DNA from: Nipponacmea schrenckii
Lineage: Eukaryota; Mollusca; Gastropoda; Lottiidae
DNA: 64,000 nucleotides
Direction: 5' to 3'
NCBI GenBank assembly: GCA_030562195.1
Contig: CM060202.1
Span: 21,934,317-21,998,316, forward strand
The position numbers and the translations under genes were made by a program. Shown piece by piece: positions 12,206-23,234 of this stretch. The stretch's first letter is position 1. Each line of letters starts with the position of its first letter. The notes beneath the pieces are model-generated. The model ran no database searches, had not been told where the DNA came from, and saw only the letters and a program-made list of their open reading frames with translations.

Positions 12206-12679
12206 TTAAAGGGATAATAGGCGTTAGAATACACTCGTCCTACGGCTTATATTTGTGTTTCATATTGACTATTAGTTAAATAAGTATGCATCCCACACTT
12301 TGCCAAATTTTAAAAAGCCACAATAAAAATATATTCGGAATTTTAAAAAAAAGTGAGCCAGCGACGATTCCATTCAGTTTGAGAATAAAAGCGTCTGGTA
12401 AATCAACGCTAAAACATCATTGTGGAATTCAACAGTAGGGGTCAAGGACGCGTGAAAACCCACATGTTAGAGTTACTTCCCTTTATATTTACACGATTTG
12501 AAAATCGCTTGATGGATGGCTCAAGCGTTTTATGATTAACTACTTTATTTTGGGGATTTATCGGATTTTAGAGGGATTTTGATGTATAGGTAAGTCCACT
12601 TATGGATGTATACTGTTATTGTCCAAATTTGAGTGAACTTAAAATTTTATGTTCGTTCTAACGCCTATTATCCCTTTAA
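12206..12679. mobile_element. MITE with TTAA ends
   Basis: Terminal inverted repeats of about 20 bp, 'agggataataggcgttagaa' at 12210-12229 and its exact reverse complement ending at 12675, are bounded by TTAA at 12206-12209 and 12676-12679. The 474-bp interior has no transposase ORF. TTAA target duplication is the signature of the piggyBac superfamily (established knowledge); a TA target with 'taaaggg' ends is an alternative reading. Confidence 0.75.
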
Positions 12680-12789
12680 CAAACGTCTTGATGTTCTAAA
12701 TTACTTAATGAACTGAAAGTCTTTGTTACTGTCACTTGAATAAGATCTTGAATCGTTTGTTTCTATGTTACCGGTATAAGAAACATATT

Positions 12790-13075
12790 TATTATTTAAA
12801 GGCCATGTCACTTTATCTATGAGTTAAAGGCCATGTCACTATATTTATAATTTAAAGGCCATGTGACGATATATATGTTAAAGGACATGTCACTATATTT
12901 ATTAGTTAAAGGCCATGTCACTTTATCTATGAGTTAAAGGCCAAGTCACTATATCAATGAGTTAAAGGCAATGTCACTATATTTATGACTTAAATGCCAT
13001 GCCACTATATTAATGTGTTAAAGGCCATGTCACTATATTTATAAGTTAAAGGACATATCACTATTTTTTATAAGT
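12790..13075. repeat. 28-bp minisatellite, left block
   Basis: About ten units of the pattern 'gttaaaggccatgtcactat' followed by 'atttatga'. The same family continues at 15990-17012; the two blocks are separated by the Penelope-like element. Confidence 0.9.
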
Positions 13076-13246
13076 TAGATTTCGGGGAAGGGAGGGATTG
13101 AATCTCCCAAATGTACAGGCCTAGGGTGGAACAAATATCTTATTGAGAAATTGGGATCTGGATCTGTTGGATGATTTTCTTCTCTTCTGATCTGAAATTA
13201 GAAAAAATAAAATAACTTGCCCGATGGGCGAGTAGTATAGTACCTG

Positions 13247-15475
13247 TTAAGTACAGATTATTTTTAATTTGCTATGAACAAGGTTGTCTTTTAAGTTCTG
13301 ATTTTTTGAATATGCCACTATCATTTTCTGTTTATAGACATGAGGAAATTTCTCTTGAAGACTCTTATAATGGGTTTGAACTATCTTACTTGCTTTATTA
13401 CTGGTTGTATTAAATGGAACTACAAAGGGTGCTATGCCTACACTATGGGTCTTGCTGTATTCAATGTCACAATCCAATGGGCTTCTCTAGATTGACGGAA
13501 TTTGGTAGTTTCATCTTCGGGCAAGTCGATTTCTATCGCTCAATTGGGGTTAGGGTGAGATCGTCAAGTGAATGGTCGTCAAGATTGAAATGGTTAGAAA
13601 CAGGCTTGTCTTTTTTTAATTTAATATCTGATCTGTGAGCATTAAAACGAGTGCGTAATTTGTTCTTTGTTTCCCCGATATATTGTTTGGGACATTTTTT
13701 ACATGAAATTAAGTATATTACATTCGAGTTTTCACATGTTAGGTGCTCTTGGATCGGGTATCTTTTATTCGTAGAGTTACTTTGAAAATAATGCGTTTCT
13801 GATATAAAGGGACATGTTTTGCATCTGGTTGACATACATGGGGCACTCCTTAAACCTGGAGGCACTTCGACATAAAGTCTATTTTTAGCTGCTAACTGTG
13901 CTAATGTGGAATTTTTTATGTTTCGTAAAAATCGTTTAGAGTATCCACGCTCTTTCAGTTTTGAGAAAACAATCGTACAGGCTTGGTTGAAATCAGAAGA
14001 CCTTGTGCAAATTCGGTGAAATCGTAAAACTTGTGACTTAATAATTCCAGAAAATGTATGTTTTGGATGAAATGAGCTCTTATGCAAAAGTTGATGAGTG
14101 TCGGTTTCTTTGAAATATACTTTAATATCGAATTTATTAGTCTCTGCTATGGAATCACCTTTAAAAACAGTAGTATCGAGAAAATCTATGCTTTTGTGAC
14201 TGACGCTGGCTGTTAGTTTGATGGACGGGTGGTGGTTGTTGAGGATTACAAAAAATGGCCAAAATTGTTCTATGGAGTAAGTCCAAACCATGAAAATGTC
14301 ATCTAAGAAGCGTCCATAGAAAAGTGGGTCAAATGGACAAAGGGGTAATACCTCACGTTCCCACTCTGCCATGAAAAGGTTTGCGTATGAAGGGGCCCAT
14401 AGCTGTACCTGAGGTTTGTAGATATGTTTTACCATTAAATGTGAAATCATTGCGAATAAGACAAATCTCTAAAAGCTGTAGAATTGCATCGTCGGGTCTG
14501 TCTGGATCTGGGTTTCTATCAAAAGCTTTGCGAACTGCCATTAGGCCAGTAGTGTTGTCGATATTGGTGTACATAGCAGTTACGTCTATTGAAATTAGAA
14601 TAGCATTTGAAGGGACTTTGAGGTTTTTTATTTTATTGACAAAGTCAGTTGTGTCCTTAAGGTAGGCTCGATGTTGACATGCTAGTGGTAGTAAGAAATG
14701 ATCGATGTATTCTGACACTGCATAAGACTCACTACCACAGTCAGAGATAATCGGGCGGCCTTTAGGGATTCTATGAACCAATCCTTGGTAGGATTCTTAT
14801 GAATTTTCGGCAAAGTGTATAAGTGTCTCTCGCGGCAATCAGGTTTGGCAGAAAGATAGTCATATTGTTTCTGTTTTAAATGACTTGTTTTAACTAAGTC
14901 GGCAAGAATATTGTTTATCATATTAGCAGTTTCTTTAAAAATCGGCTCCGGTAAAATTGCATAGTGTTTAGGATTATTCAATTGATGCTCTGCTTCTGCA
15001 ATATAATCTTCCCTATTTAATATAACGCAACATGAACCTTTGTCAGTCTTTTTAATTGCAATGCTATCGTCTTTTTTTAGTACATTTAATGCTTCACGTT
15101 CTACTCGCGTTAGATTAGGCTTCTAGTGTGTTATGGAAAGATTTGATATTTGGTTATTCATACTTGTAAATACGTTTAATATTTCTGGATGGATAGCGGC
15201 TTTAGGTGGTTTCCACGTGGATTTAGGAATAAACATTGTTCTAGTACCGCGTGGAGGGTGGTTTCGAAAAAAGTATGTGCAACTGAGATTCCGTTGAAAT
15301 CGTTGAATAGACGGTTAAAGATAATCAAGGTTAGGTAATTTAGGAGTCGGAATAAATTTAAGTCCACGGTCTAAGATTGACTGCTGGAGGGGTGTGAGAA
15401 TTTTTCGGCTTAAGTTAGCGACGGTTTGGCCTAGCGGCGGCCTCTCAATATTTTTATCCCCAGTAATTAGTTTAA
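13247..15475 (-). pseudogene. Penelope-like element: reverse transcriptase plus GIY-YIG endonuclease (decayed)
   Basis: Minus-strand remains of a Penelope-like retroelement ORF. The 5' side (about 15460-15310) reads 'LSRKILTPLQQSILDRGLKF' with 'FIPTP' after it. Reverse-transcriptase blocks follow: 'RHLYTLPKIHKNPT' (about 14820), 'PIISDCGSESYAVSEYID', 'ISIDVTAMYTNID' (first catalytic Asp) and 'GRFLDDIFMVW' (FLDD in place of YxDD). Downstream are a cysteine cluster 'CKTCPF' and the GIY-YIG core 'NVIYLISCKKCPKQYIGE' (about 13735-13680), then 'REAHWIVTLNT'. Frameshifts separate the segments 14981-14682, 14781-14353, 14450-13533 and 13477-13247, so it is inactive. The last segment ('NLKDNLVHSKL') lies after the endonuclease. 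The element is embedded in a 28-bp minisatellite. Confidence 0.9.
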
Positions 15476-15990
15476 AGACTTACCCGGTGCTTGAAGCTGG
15501 TGTATCCAAAACAAGTATATATTGTTGGCTGTTTCCGGAGACCAATGAAGATTATCAACTGGTTCGAATTCTTCTTCGTTGACAGGATTGTTGCGTTCTC
15601 AGTGTCGGAGTTCATCATCATATCGTTGAATGTCTTAAGATTCTGCTGGGCTTTCTTAAAGATTTTATTAGAGATAGGTATACATGAAAAGATGATCTTG
15701 GAGCTAGGAAAGGTTTGGTTGGCTGTGGAAATTAATTTCTGGGCTTGGTTAAATGAGGTTTTGGCTAACTGATCACGATTGTTGAGGCCTACATGCAGAA
15801 TGATCGTAGCCGGTTTATGATCATGGTCGTAAGATTCAAGGATGGACTGGATGTGGTGGATTTGGGCACCAGGATACGAGTGTATTTCGGTGTCTGGAGC
15901 TGTTTTGGTAATTCGGTTGAGGTTTGAGGACCCAATAATTAAAGTAGATTTCTGTAGAGCAGGTAGATTCCATGATGACTTGTTCTTGGT
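15475..15990 (-). pseudogene. SGNH/GDSL-hydrolase-like ORF at the 5' side of the Penelope-like element
   Basis: The minus strand from 15990 reads 'STLIIGSSNLNRI' (block-I-like, Ser in GSS), 'SYPGAQIHHIQSIL' (block-II-like Gly), 'ATIILHVGLNNRDQ' (block-III-like GxNN) and 'SSKIIFSCIPISNK'. After one frameshift near 15590 it continues 'EFEPVDNLHWSPETANNI' (a block-V-like DxxH, codons at 15542-15556) and ends at a stop near 15475. These are the hallmark blocks of SGNH hydrolases/esterases. Such a domain is known in ORF1 of some CR1-type LINEs; it is not a domain I know as standard in Penelope elements. It directly precedes the RT frame and is open back to the minisatellite boundary, so the start is missing. 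It could be ORF1 of the element or an independently inserted fragment. Confidence 0.65.
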
Positions 15991-17012
15991 TTAAGTTATA
16001 GGACAATTCACTTCAAGGACATGTCACTATATTTATAAGTTAAAGGTCATGTAACTATATTTATATGTTTAAGGACATGTCGCTATATTTATATGTTAAA
16101 GTTCATGTCACTATATTTATAAGTTAAAGGACATGTCACTATATTTATATGCTAAAGGTCATGTCACTATATTTATAAGTTAAAGGACAATTCACTATAT
16201 TTATATGTTAAAGGTCATGTCACTATATTTATATGTTAAAGGTCATGTCACTATATTTATATGTCAAAGTTCATGTCACTATATTTATATGTTAAAGGTC
16301 ATGTCACTATATTTATATGTTAAAGGTCATGTAACTATATTTATATGTTAAAGTTCATGTCACTATATTTATATGTTAAAGGTCATGTCACTATATTTAT
16401 ATGTTAAAGGTCATGTCACTATATCTATAAGTTAAAGGACATGTCACTATATTTATAAGTTAAAGGTCATGTCACTATATTTATAAGTTAAAGGACATGT
16501 CACTATATTTATATGTTAAAGGTCATGTCACTATTTATAAGTTAAAGGTCATGTACTTATTTATAGTTAAAGCATGTCATATATTTATAGTTAAAGGACA
16601 TGTCACTTTATTTATAAGTTAAAGGTCATGTCACTATATTATAAGTTAAAGGTCATGTCACTATATTTATAAGTTAAATGTCATGTCACTATATTTATAA
16701 GTTAAAGGACATGTCACTATATTTATAAGTTAAAGGTCATGTCACCATATTTATAAGTTAAAGGCCATGTCACTATATTTATATGTTAAAGGTCATGTCA
16801 CTATATTTATAAGTTAAAGGTCATGTCACTATATTTATAAGTTAAAGGACATGTCACTATATTTATAAGTTAAAGGTCATGTCACTATATCTATAAGTTA
16901 AAGGACATGTCACTTTATTTATAAGTTAAAGGTCATGTCACTATATTTATAAGTTAAAGGTCATGTCACCATATTTATAAGTTAAAGGCCATGTCACTAT
17001 ATCTATAAGTTA
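15990..17012. repeat. 28-bp minisatellite, right block
   Basis: About 36 units of 'aagttaaaggtcatgtcact' followed by 'atatttat', alternating ggtcat/ggacat variants. Units near 16540-16585 are ragged (missing single bases), which may be consensus error or local decay. Confidence 0.93.
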
Positions 17013-17532
17013 AATTGCTCCTTTCGGTGTTGGTTATTGTAGTCAAGGTATTATAAGGCAGGTGGCTATTACATTCAAGCTACAAAATGTAATTAGTTTC
17101 AGCTTTATATTGTGGAGATGTGATTCAAGAAAGGTGTGTATTACAGTCAAAGTATAAGATAAAGAGCCATAGCTCATAACAATCCTCTCTCTGTCTAATA
17201 AAGAAGTCCGACATGACCTCGAGATTTGAGGTTTATCAGGGGTTTTTCCAGGGCTCTATATTAAGACCGTATATAAACATAATTGTTATCAATGATATTT
17301 CAGTTCAATGCATGTAAACTGTACATTTGTTATAACGCTTTTAAGTGAAGTATACTTTACACAGTGGCATACAGTAACATAATACCCCAGGATTAACTTG
17401 ACCTGTCGCCTGCTAGCCAATATTTAAGGTAAGTTAAGTTCAATTTGTAGACAGAATATCTTGATGTTAATGTATTCATTTTGTTATTTTGATCATTAAT
17501 GTTTTTCGGTGTACACTTTTAATGGGACTCTA

Positions 17533-17963
17533 GGGTGTCCACAAAATCTGGGTACATAAAGACTCACACATACTTTTTAAACAAAATCATTTTATTGAAT
17601 TCTAATATAAATAAATAACATTCTCAATATCATTTTCACCATTTTCGTACCGGTACATAATTTGAAGTGCCATGCAAAGTTTGTGTGAACTCTATAAAAT
17701 AAGTCTGCATTGATTTCAGCACCTTGACTGGTAATTCGTTCTCTCATTGGGATAAATCTGTAATCTTCAACGAGTAAGCTTTCACTTTCGACATACCCCT
17801 GAAAAAAATTAAATAAAATTAAATGAATGGAGTTTTACGTCCATCTCTTCTGCATTCTATTGAGCCAATGAAGACGGACAACGCTATGCAGTGTGGAATG
17901 AGTGAAATTTTGCCAGGACAGCGGCATTAGACAAAAAACCTATGTACCCAGACCTGGACACCC
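17533..17963 (-). mobile_element. Mariner-superfamily remnant with TIRs and TA target duplication
   Basis: Inverted ends 'gggtgtccacaaaatctggg' (17533) and the reverse complement of 'acccagacctggacaccc' (ending 17963) are each flanked by TA. The minus-strand frame at about 17800-17590 reads 'RFIPMRERITSQGAEINADL' and 'RVHTNFAWHFKLC', which fits the C-terminal helical end of a Tc/mariner-type transposase (pattern recognition, not alignment). A truncated SINE is nested at 17845-17935. The bulk of the transposase is deleted. Confidence 0.75.
17845..17935 (-). mobile_element. SINE 3' fragment
   Basis: Reverse-orientation 3' piece of the SINE family ('gccaatgaagacggacaacg', 'gtgaaattttgccaggacag', 'cggcattag'), nested in the mariner remnant. 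Confidence 0.65.
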
Positions 17964-18160
17964 TACACTTTAACCCGTATTAAACTAAACCCACTACACT
18001 TTGTTTTAACATGGTCTTATTAACCTGTGTTAAACTAAACCCACTACACTTTGTTTTAACATGGTCTTATTAACCTGTATTAAACTAAACCCACTACACT
18101 TTGTTTTAACATGGTTTTATTAACCTGTATTAAACTAAACCCACTACACTTTATCTTGTA
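17964..18160. repeat. 50-bp tandem repeat
   Basis: About four units with 'taaactaaacccactacact' at 17981, 18031, 18081 and 18131, an exact 50-bp spacing. Confidence 0.92.
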
Positions 18161-18164
18161 GTCG

Positions 18165-18935
18165 TGGTAACGAGTACAAAGCTTCTATCAAGAATACTTT
18201 TATTGGATTGGCTGAGATTTCCTAGAAAGATTTAAGGGTCAAGTTTGATTGAACAATATTTTGCTATAAATACGTAATTTCCCTAACTTGTTTTACCATG
18301 GCCTTGAGGAAGTACGATTAATCGGGTTGTGGTTTGGACACGATGTGTGATTCGGAGAAACCCGTCAAGAATTCTTCTAAGTAGACACGAGCAAAGGACT
18401 CAAGGAAGCAAAAAAAGACAGATCGTTGAATACAAGTGTGCTTCTTTCAATCATCAGTACTTTTAGATTAACTAAATTTGAATTCTCTCACATTTAATCA
18501 GTTTCCAACAGTAATTAAAAAGGCAGTTGCTCTCAAACACTGTATGTCGCAAGGTAATCCTCGAAAACCAAGTCCAGTCAATTAGACATTTACTATTCTC
18601 CCCGCACCCTCTTTCTATCTTTGAACCCTACATTAAATAATTTGTATAGCACAGTTTCTGATAACCCAACAGTAAAAAGACGGGATAAGATAATGTCAAC
18701 AACAATAATATCCAATACGTGACAAAAGATTACTTCATCAAATAATTTTAATAACATCGTGATTCAAGGTTTTAAGTAAACAGCCGCATTTTGATTATAA
18801 GTATGACCTTTGACCCTCACACAAAAACCCCCTCATATGACCCTTATTTGTTGCATTGTGTAACCCACCAATCCCAATTCTATTTTTCAAAAAAATAAGA
18901 AGCATCAGTTTCTTTGTAAGTCGTAATGTACTTTT
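18165..18935. other. No gene seen
   Basis: AT-rich single-copy-looking DNA with no ORF or exon of note. Confidence 0.4.
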
Positions 18936-18939
18936 AGGT

Positions 18940-19455
18940 AGTGTAATTATATTGGAGAGAGAAGGGGGAGGGATAGAGGGGGAATGGGGGAGGTGGAGAG
19001 ATGGGAGGAGGAGAGAAATAGAAGGGGAGAAGGGGGGGGAGAGGGAGGATGAAGTAGAAGAGCAGGAGCTGAGAGAGGGGGAGAAGGTGAAGGCGGAGAG
19101 AGAGGGAGGATGAAGGCAGGGGGAGAAAGAGAGGAGGGGGAGAATGAGAGAAAGGGAGAAGAAGGGAAAGAGAGAGGAAGGAGGGAGAAGGAGGGAGAGA
19201 GGGGAAGAGAGGGGAGAGAAGAAGGGAAAGGGGGGGGAGAAAGAGGAAGAAGGAAGGGGAAGGGAGAGAGGGGAGGAAGGGAGAGAGGAAGAAGGGCAAG
19301 GAGAAAGGGAGTGAGAGAGGAAGGAGAGGGTGGAGGAGGAAGGAGAGGGGGGAGGAGGAGGGAGGAGAGAGGAAGGGGAGAAAGGGAGAAGGGGGAAGGT
19401 AGAAAGAGGGAGCAGGGGGGAGAGAGAAAGAGAGAAGGGGAAGAGGGAGTTTTAT
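18940..19455 (+). repeat. Polypurine (GGA/GA)n tract
   Basis: About 500 bp of almost pure A/G on the plus strand (gagggag, gaagggaaag words). Long open frames on both strands encode only E/G/R/K or S/P/L/F low-complexity peptides and are products of composition. Mirror-like polypurine tracts of this size can adopt triplex (H-DNA) structure (established knowledge). Confidence 0.95.
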
Positions 19456-19459
19456 TTGC

Positions 19460-20870
19460 TCAGAATCCCACTAAAAGATGAAATACCTAAATATCACAAA
19501 GTGGTAATGTAAAAGTGTAATTTATCAGTGATTTTGCTATGCTGAGAGATGTGGATAGTCTAGTCTTAATTTTTAAACATATTTCAGACTACCGAGTCCT
19601 ATTTTGGCCAACACTAGCAGAAAAAATGACAAACAATTTACACTAATATAACAGTACAATCCATGTATTTGATCATTGTAATTGTCATTTAGTTAAAATT
19701 GATAATATGAAAAGGGTATTGTTTGGTTTGTTTGATAAGAATGTTTTATGTGTTACAAAAGATATTGTCACAACTTTGAACTTTACTTACATCCTGTTTG
19801 ACTACTAGGGTAGATTAGATATTGAGGCCGGTGGGGTTAGGGAAAGATGGCTTTCAGGTGATGTAAAAAAAAAAAATTGTGACCAGCATCATTTATCAAT
19901 GAGCAACAGAATTGCTGGCAACCTTTTGGTGAAGTGGGGATAGACAGGTAGTGGGGCGGGGATAGACAGGTGGGTGGGGCAGGGATGATGAGTAGATAGG
20001 TGAGGGGAGAGAGAGGGGTGAGTAGGGAAGGGAGAGGAGACAAAGAGGGGGGTGGGATTAAATAACAAGACAGAAAGCAACCGTGTGGTACAAAGATTGC
20101 AAATAAGGTTCACAGTTTTAAAGTGACTCGAGTGCTGATTATCTTATAAGGTGAAGCAAGTATTTAGTAGACCGCAACCCTTAACCCTCTTTTCTATTTA
20201 TCTAATTGTAAACAAGCCAGGTTTCATTTTGTCATTATGGCACGTGATAATGATATTTAGAGCTCCGGCAGGTGAAAAAGAAGATTTTTAGACAACTAGT
20301 TCAATTGGTACAACTACCATTAGGACTAGTAAAACCAAGTTCTCTATCTTTAAAGGGTACCCACGCCAAATATTAAAAGAAATCCCGAGGGAGAACCCCA
20401 CAAACCCCAACTTATCTAGTCGAGCAACTGAATAGAGCTTTAGACAAAACGGATATGTTCCAGGTCATTGATTCAGCGACCAGAATACCCACAGATAAGT
20501 TACCTGAAATATGAACCCACGTGACGTAAACCACCAGCTGAAATAAATAAATAAAGTTCGATAACACTTCGAGGAAATCAAACAAAACCACATTTCATAC
20601 TTAGATAATATTAACGGTATACTTCCTTTTAGGATTACCAAAATATCTACATTTTGTTTAGTTTATCATTTTATTCAAACTTATTTGACTTATCTGATGT
20701 CAAAACTAAAGGATGGAATATAACATCCATGGTTATAATGGAATATTCAATAAATGGAATAATCGAAAAAAATCTTTAAACTAACGATTTTTTAATTACG
20801 CTTTGCAGCTTTTACCACAAATTATTTGTTTAATAGATATCATGTTATATAGAGATTCTATTCTTTATTC
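19460..20870. other. No gene seen; G-rich low-complexity patch at 19915-20060
   Basis: The patch 'gtgggg...atagacaggt' repeats two to three times at 19930-20010 and grades into GAGAGGGG sequence. The rest is AT-rich DNA without recognised features. Confidence 0.5.
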
Positions 20871-21011
20871 ATAACACCTGATAAGTCTAACTGATGAATA
20901 TATACTCTTATTGACCAAGTTTAAGTTAGAAGTGTTTTTCAATAATTACTCAGTTTAATAGATATATCATGCTAGATTATATTCTTTAGTCATGGTACCT
21001 TGTATGTCCAA

Positions 21012-21360
21012 CTGGAAGCCGCGGTGTCTCGGTGAAGTTAGACGGTTGCTAGATAATCAAAAGGTTCAGGGTTCGATCCCGGAAAAGGTCGAGATGAACT
21101 TCCGAATTTTTAGCCCGGTTTCCTTTCCAGTGATGCCGGTCGGAGGGACTGACATGGAAAAAGCCTCTTGTCGTTCGGATGAAACAATAAAACCGAAGCT
21201 CAGTGTGCTACAGGTTGTGCATGTTAAAGATCTCTTGACAGTTGGAAATTGTAGTAGCCTAATGCCGCTATCCTTGCAAAATTTCCCCCCATGCACACTG
21301 TATGGCATTACCCGTTTTCATTAGCCCATAAGTTGCAGGAGAGTGAGACGTAAAATTCCA
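21012..21360 (+). mobile_element. tRNA-derived SINE, best copy in the window
   Basis: The tRNA-like head has an A-box-like 'gtgtctcggtgaagttagac' and a clear B-box 'ggttcagggttcgatcccgg' region. The body carries 'cggagggactgacatggaaa', 'cgttcggatgaaacaataaa' and 'gcaaaatttccccccatgca', ending near 'gacgtaaaattccattcatt'. It interrupts the second unit of a roughly 120-bp local duplication ('gatgaatatatactctt' at 20893 and after the SINE at about 21380). Confidence 0.85.
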
Positions 21361-21379
21361 TTCATTTCATTTTGTTCAA

Positions 21380-22915
21380 GTAATGAATATATACTCTTCA
21401 TTTATGAAATCTGTGAGTTAAAATCTCACAAAATGTGTTCCTGGACTTACTTTCAGTAACAGTTAGTTACTAAAACTAGTTAAACACTTCGGTTTTCGCT
21501 TGGTGTAAGAAAACTACTGTACGGTTTTAAACTAAATAAGGTTTAATGTGTCTCCCTCTCATTCTGAATGTTTTAACGATAAATAGCGAGCCGTTATCAA
21601 GACAAAACCAATACGAGTTAAAACTCAATAACAATCAGTATGGTTCATTCCTTTTCAAGGATTTAGTCACTGTTGATTGGACGAAAAGTTGGTTAGGTTC
21701 AATTCAGATATAAGGGAAAATCCCTCATTTATTAAATCTATTTATAGGTTATGATAAACTTAAGTAAATATGAAATTTGACGAGCTTGTTTTCGTGAAAT
21801 TTGATGTCGATTTTTTATATCATTCAAAATATCGAAATAGCTCATGCACAGTTCAAGAATGCGAATTGATTATAGGCCTGTCGTGCAGGAAGCGATTTGA
21901 ATTTAATAGGCATATAATAAGCTAGACTTTTGGAAGCAAATTCGGGATTATATATCATTGACATCCTTTGATCGAAGAGGTAGATATTTATTTGTCAATA
22001 CCGGTATGACTCCTGTTAATCATCAACGTATGTATTTTATCTATTAAATAACATAAGAGTTTAATAGGTCGTAACCCCTATTCAGTATACCAGTTTCACT
22101 GAATGGTTTAAACATTGGTATATATTATAAAGGTTTTACCCACAAACGTCATAAGCTTAACATAGATCATTGCCGGATAGACATTCTTACAATTTTTAGG
22201 GGAATTCCCTGTGGTCCTTAATAAGTCAATTACTCCTAATAATAGATGTACTTTTATAAGTGAGATGGTGAATTATGGAGTCCTTGGGTAGGTATCGATT
22301 GAAAGTCTTGTTCGAGTAATATTTGAAGGCATTTAGAATTTACAAGACTCGCATCTCTCATATAGCCACCAGACAAAGTGGTAAGACTTACAGACAAATA
22401 TATCCTTGATTAAAGTATATTTGATGTGATTATGTGATTTTCTGTGTATTTCTGGTACTTCTGAAGTTTATTAAAATCTTAAAATAAGACTTAAATCAAC
22501 CTACGAAAATAGCCAGGAAGGGAAATGAGAGAGACGAATACAAAAAAATTTAAACTCCTTCTTTGTTGTATATTTAAAAGAATTCTGTCAATTTGTACAA
22601 TAAAAAAAAATCTCTGGAGTTTTCTCTTAATACATTTCTACATTTTCTACTTACTTATATTCAGCCCCGTCGTCAGTGTGGGGTCCACTGGGGCTGGGCC
22701 CCGGCTAGTGAGAATATAGCCCACCAATTGTCCTCACTCGAAATCGTCTAAAGTTGGCTATTGCTATAAGGTCCTAAAAAAAGTTGAACATTTTGATTGA
22801 GATCTTGGCGTTTCGGAATCGTAAAAATACGTCGTTCTTTGAGCTTTTAGTTTTTGAAATTTCCTGGGGGAGGGGAGAACCAGGACAAGTGTATTTTTAG
22901 ACGAATTGTATATTG
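21380..22915. other. No gene seen
   Basis: AT-rich DNA. The 64-codon frame at 22525-22719 ends in a GC-richer patch ('ggggtccactggggctgggc') but shows no recognisable domain. Confidence 0.4.
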
Positions 22916-22919
22916 TAAT

Positions 22920-23215
22920 ATTATAAATATTAGACAGGATCACGTCCTTGTATATTGGACCTAATTCTGACCCATGTAAAATAAGAATCTATGTTTGTCT
23001 CCATGGGCTGAATATTAGACAGGATCATGTCCTTGTGTATTGAACCTAATTCTGACTCGTGTAAATAAAGAATCTATGTTTGTCTCCATGTGCTGAATAT
23101 TAGACAGGACCATGGCCTTGTGTATTGAACCTAATTCTGCCCTATGTAAAATAAAGAGTTTATATTTGTCTTAATGGGTTATATGTTAAAATGAAGAGTT
23201 TATTGTGTGGCAAAT
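22920..23215. repeat. About 85-bp tandem repeat, three units
   Basis: 'attagacaggatcatgtcct' begins near 22929, 23013 and 23098; each is followed by 'gaacctaattctgac' and 'tatgtttgtctccat'. A reverse-orientation single unit occurs near 39540-39605. Confidence 0.88.
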
Positions 23216-23234
23216 TAGAAATTTGCCACTCTTT

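Noticed and set aside
12790..17012. CRISPR-like regular repeats
   Set aside because: Units are contiguous, without unique spacers, in a eukaryotic intron-bearing context; it is a minisatellite.
18856..19481. Long E/G/R-rich and P/S/L/F-rich ORFs
   Set aside because: Composition artefact of the polypurine tract.
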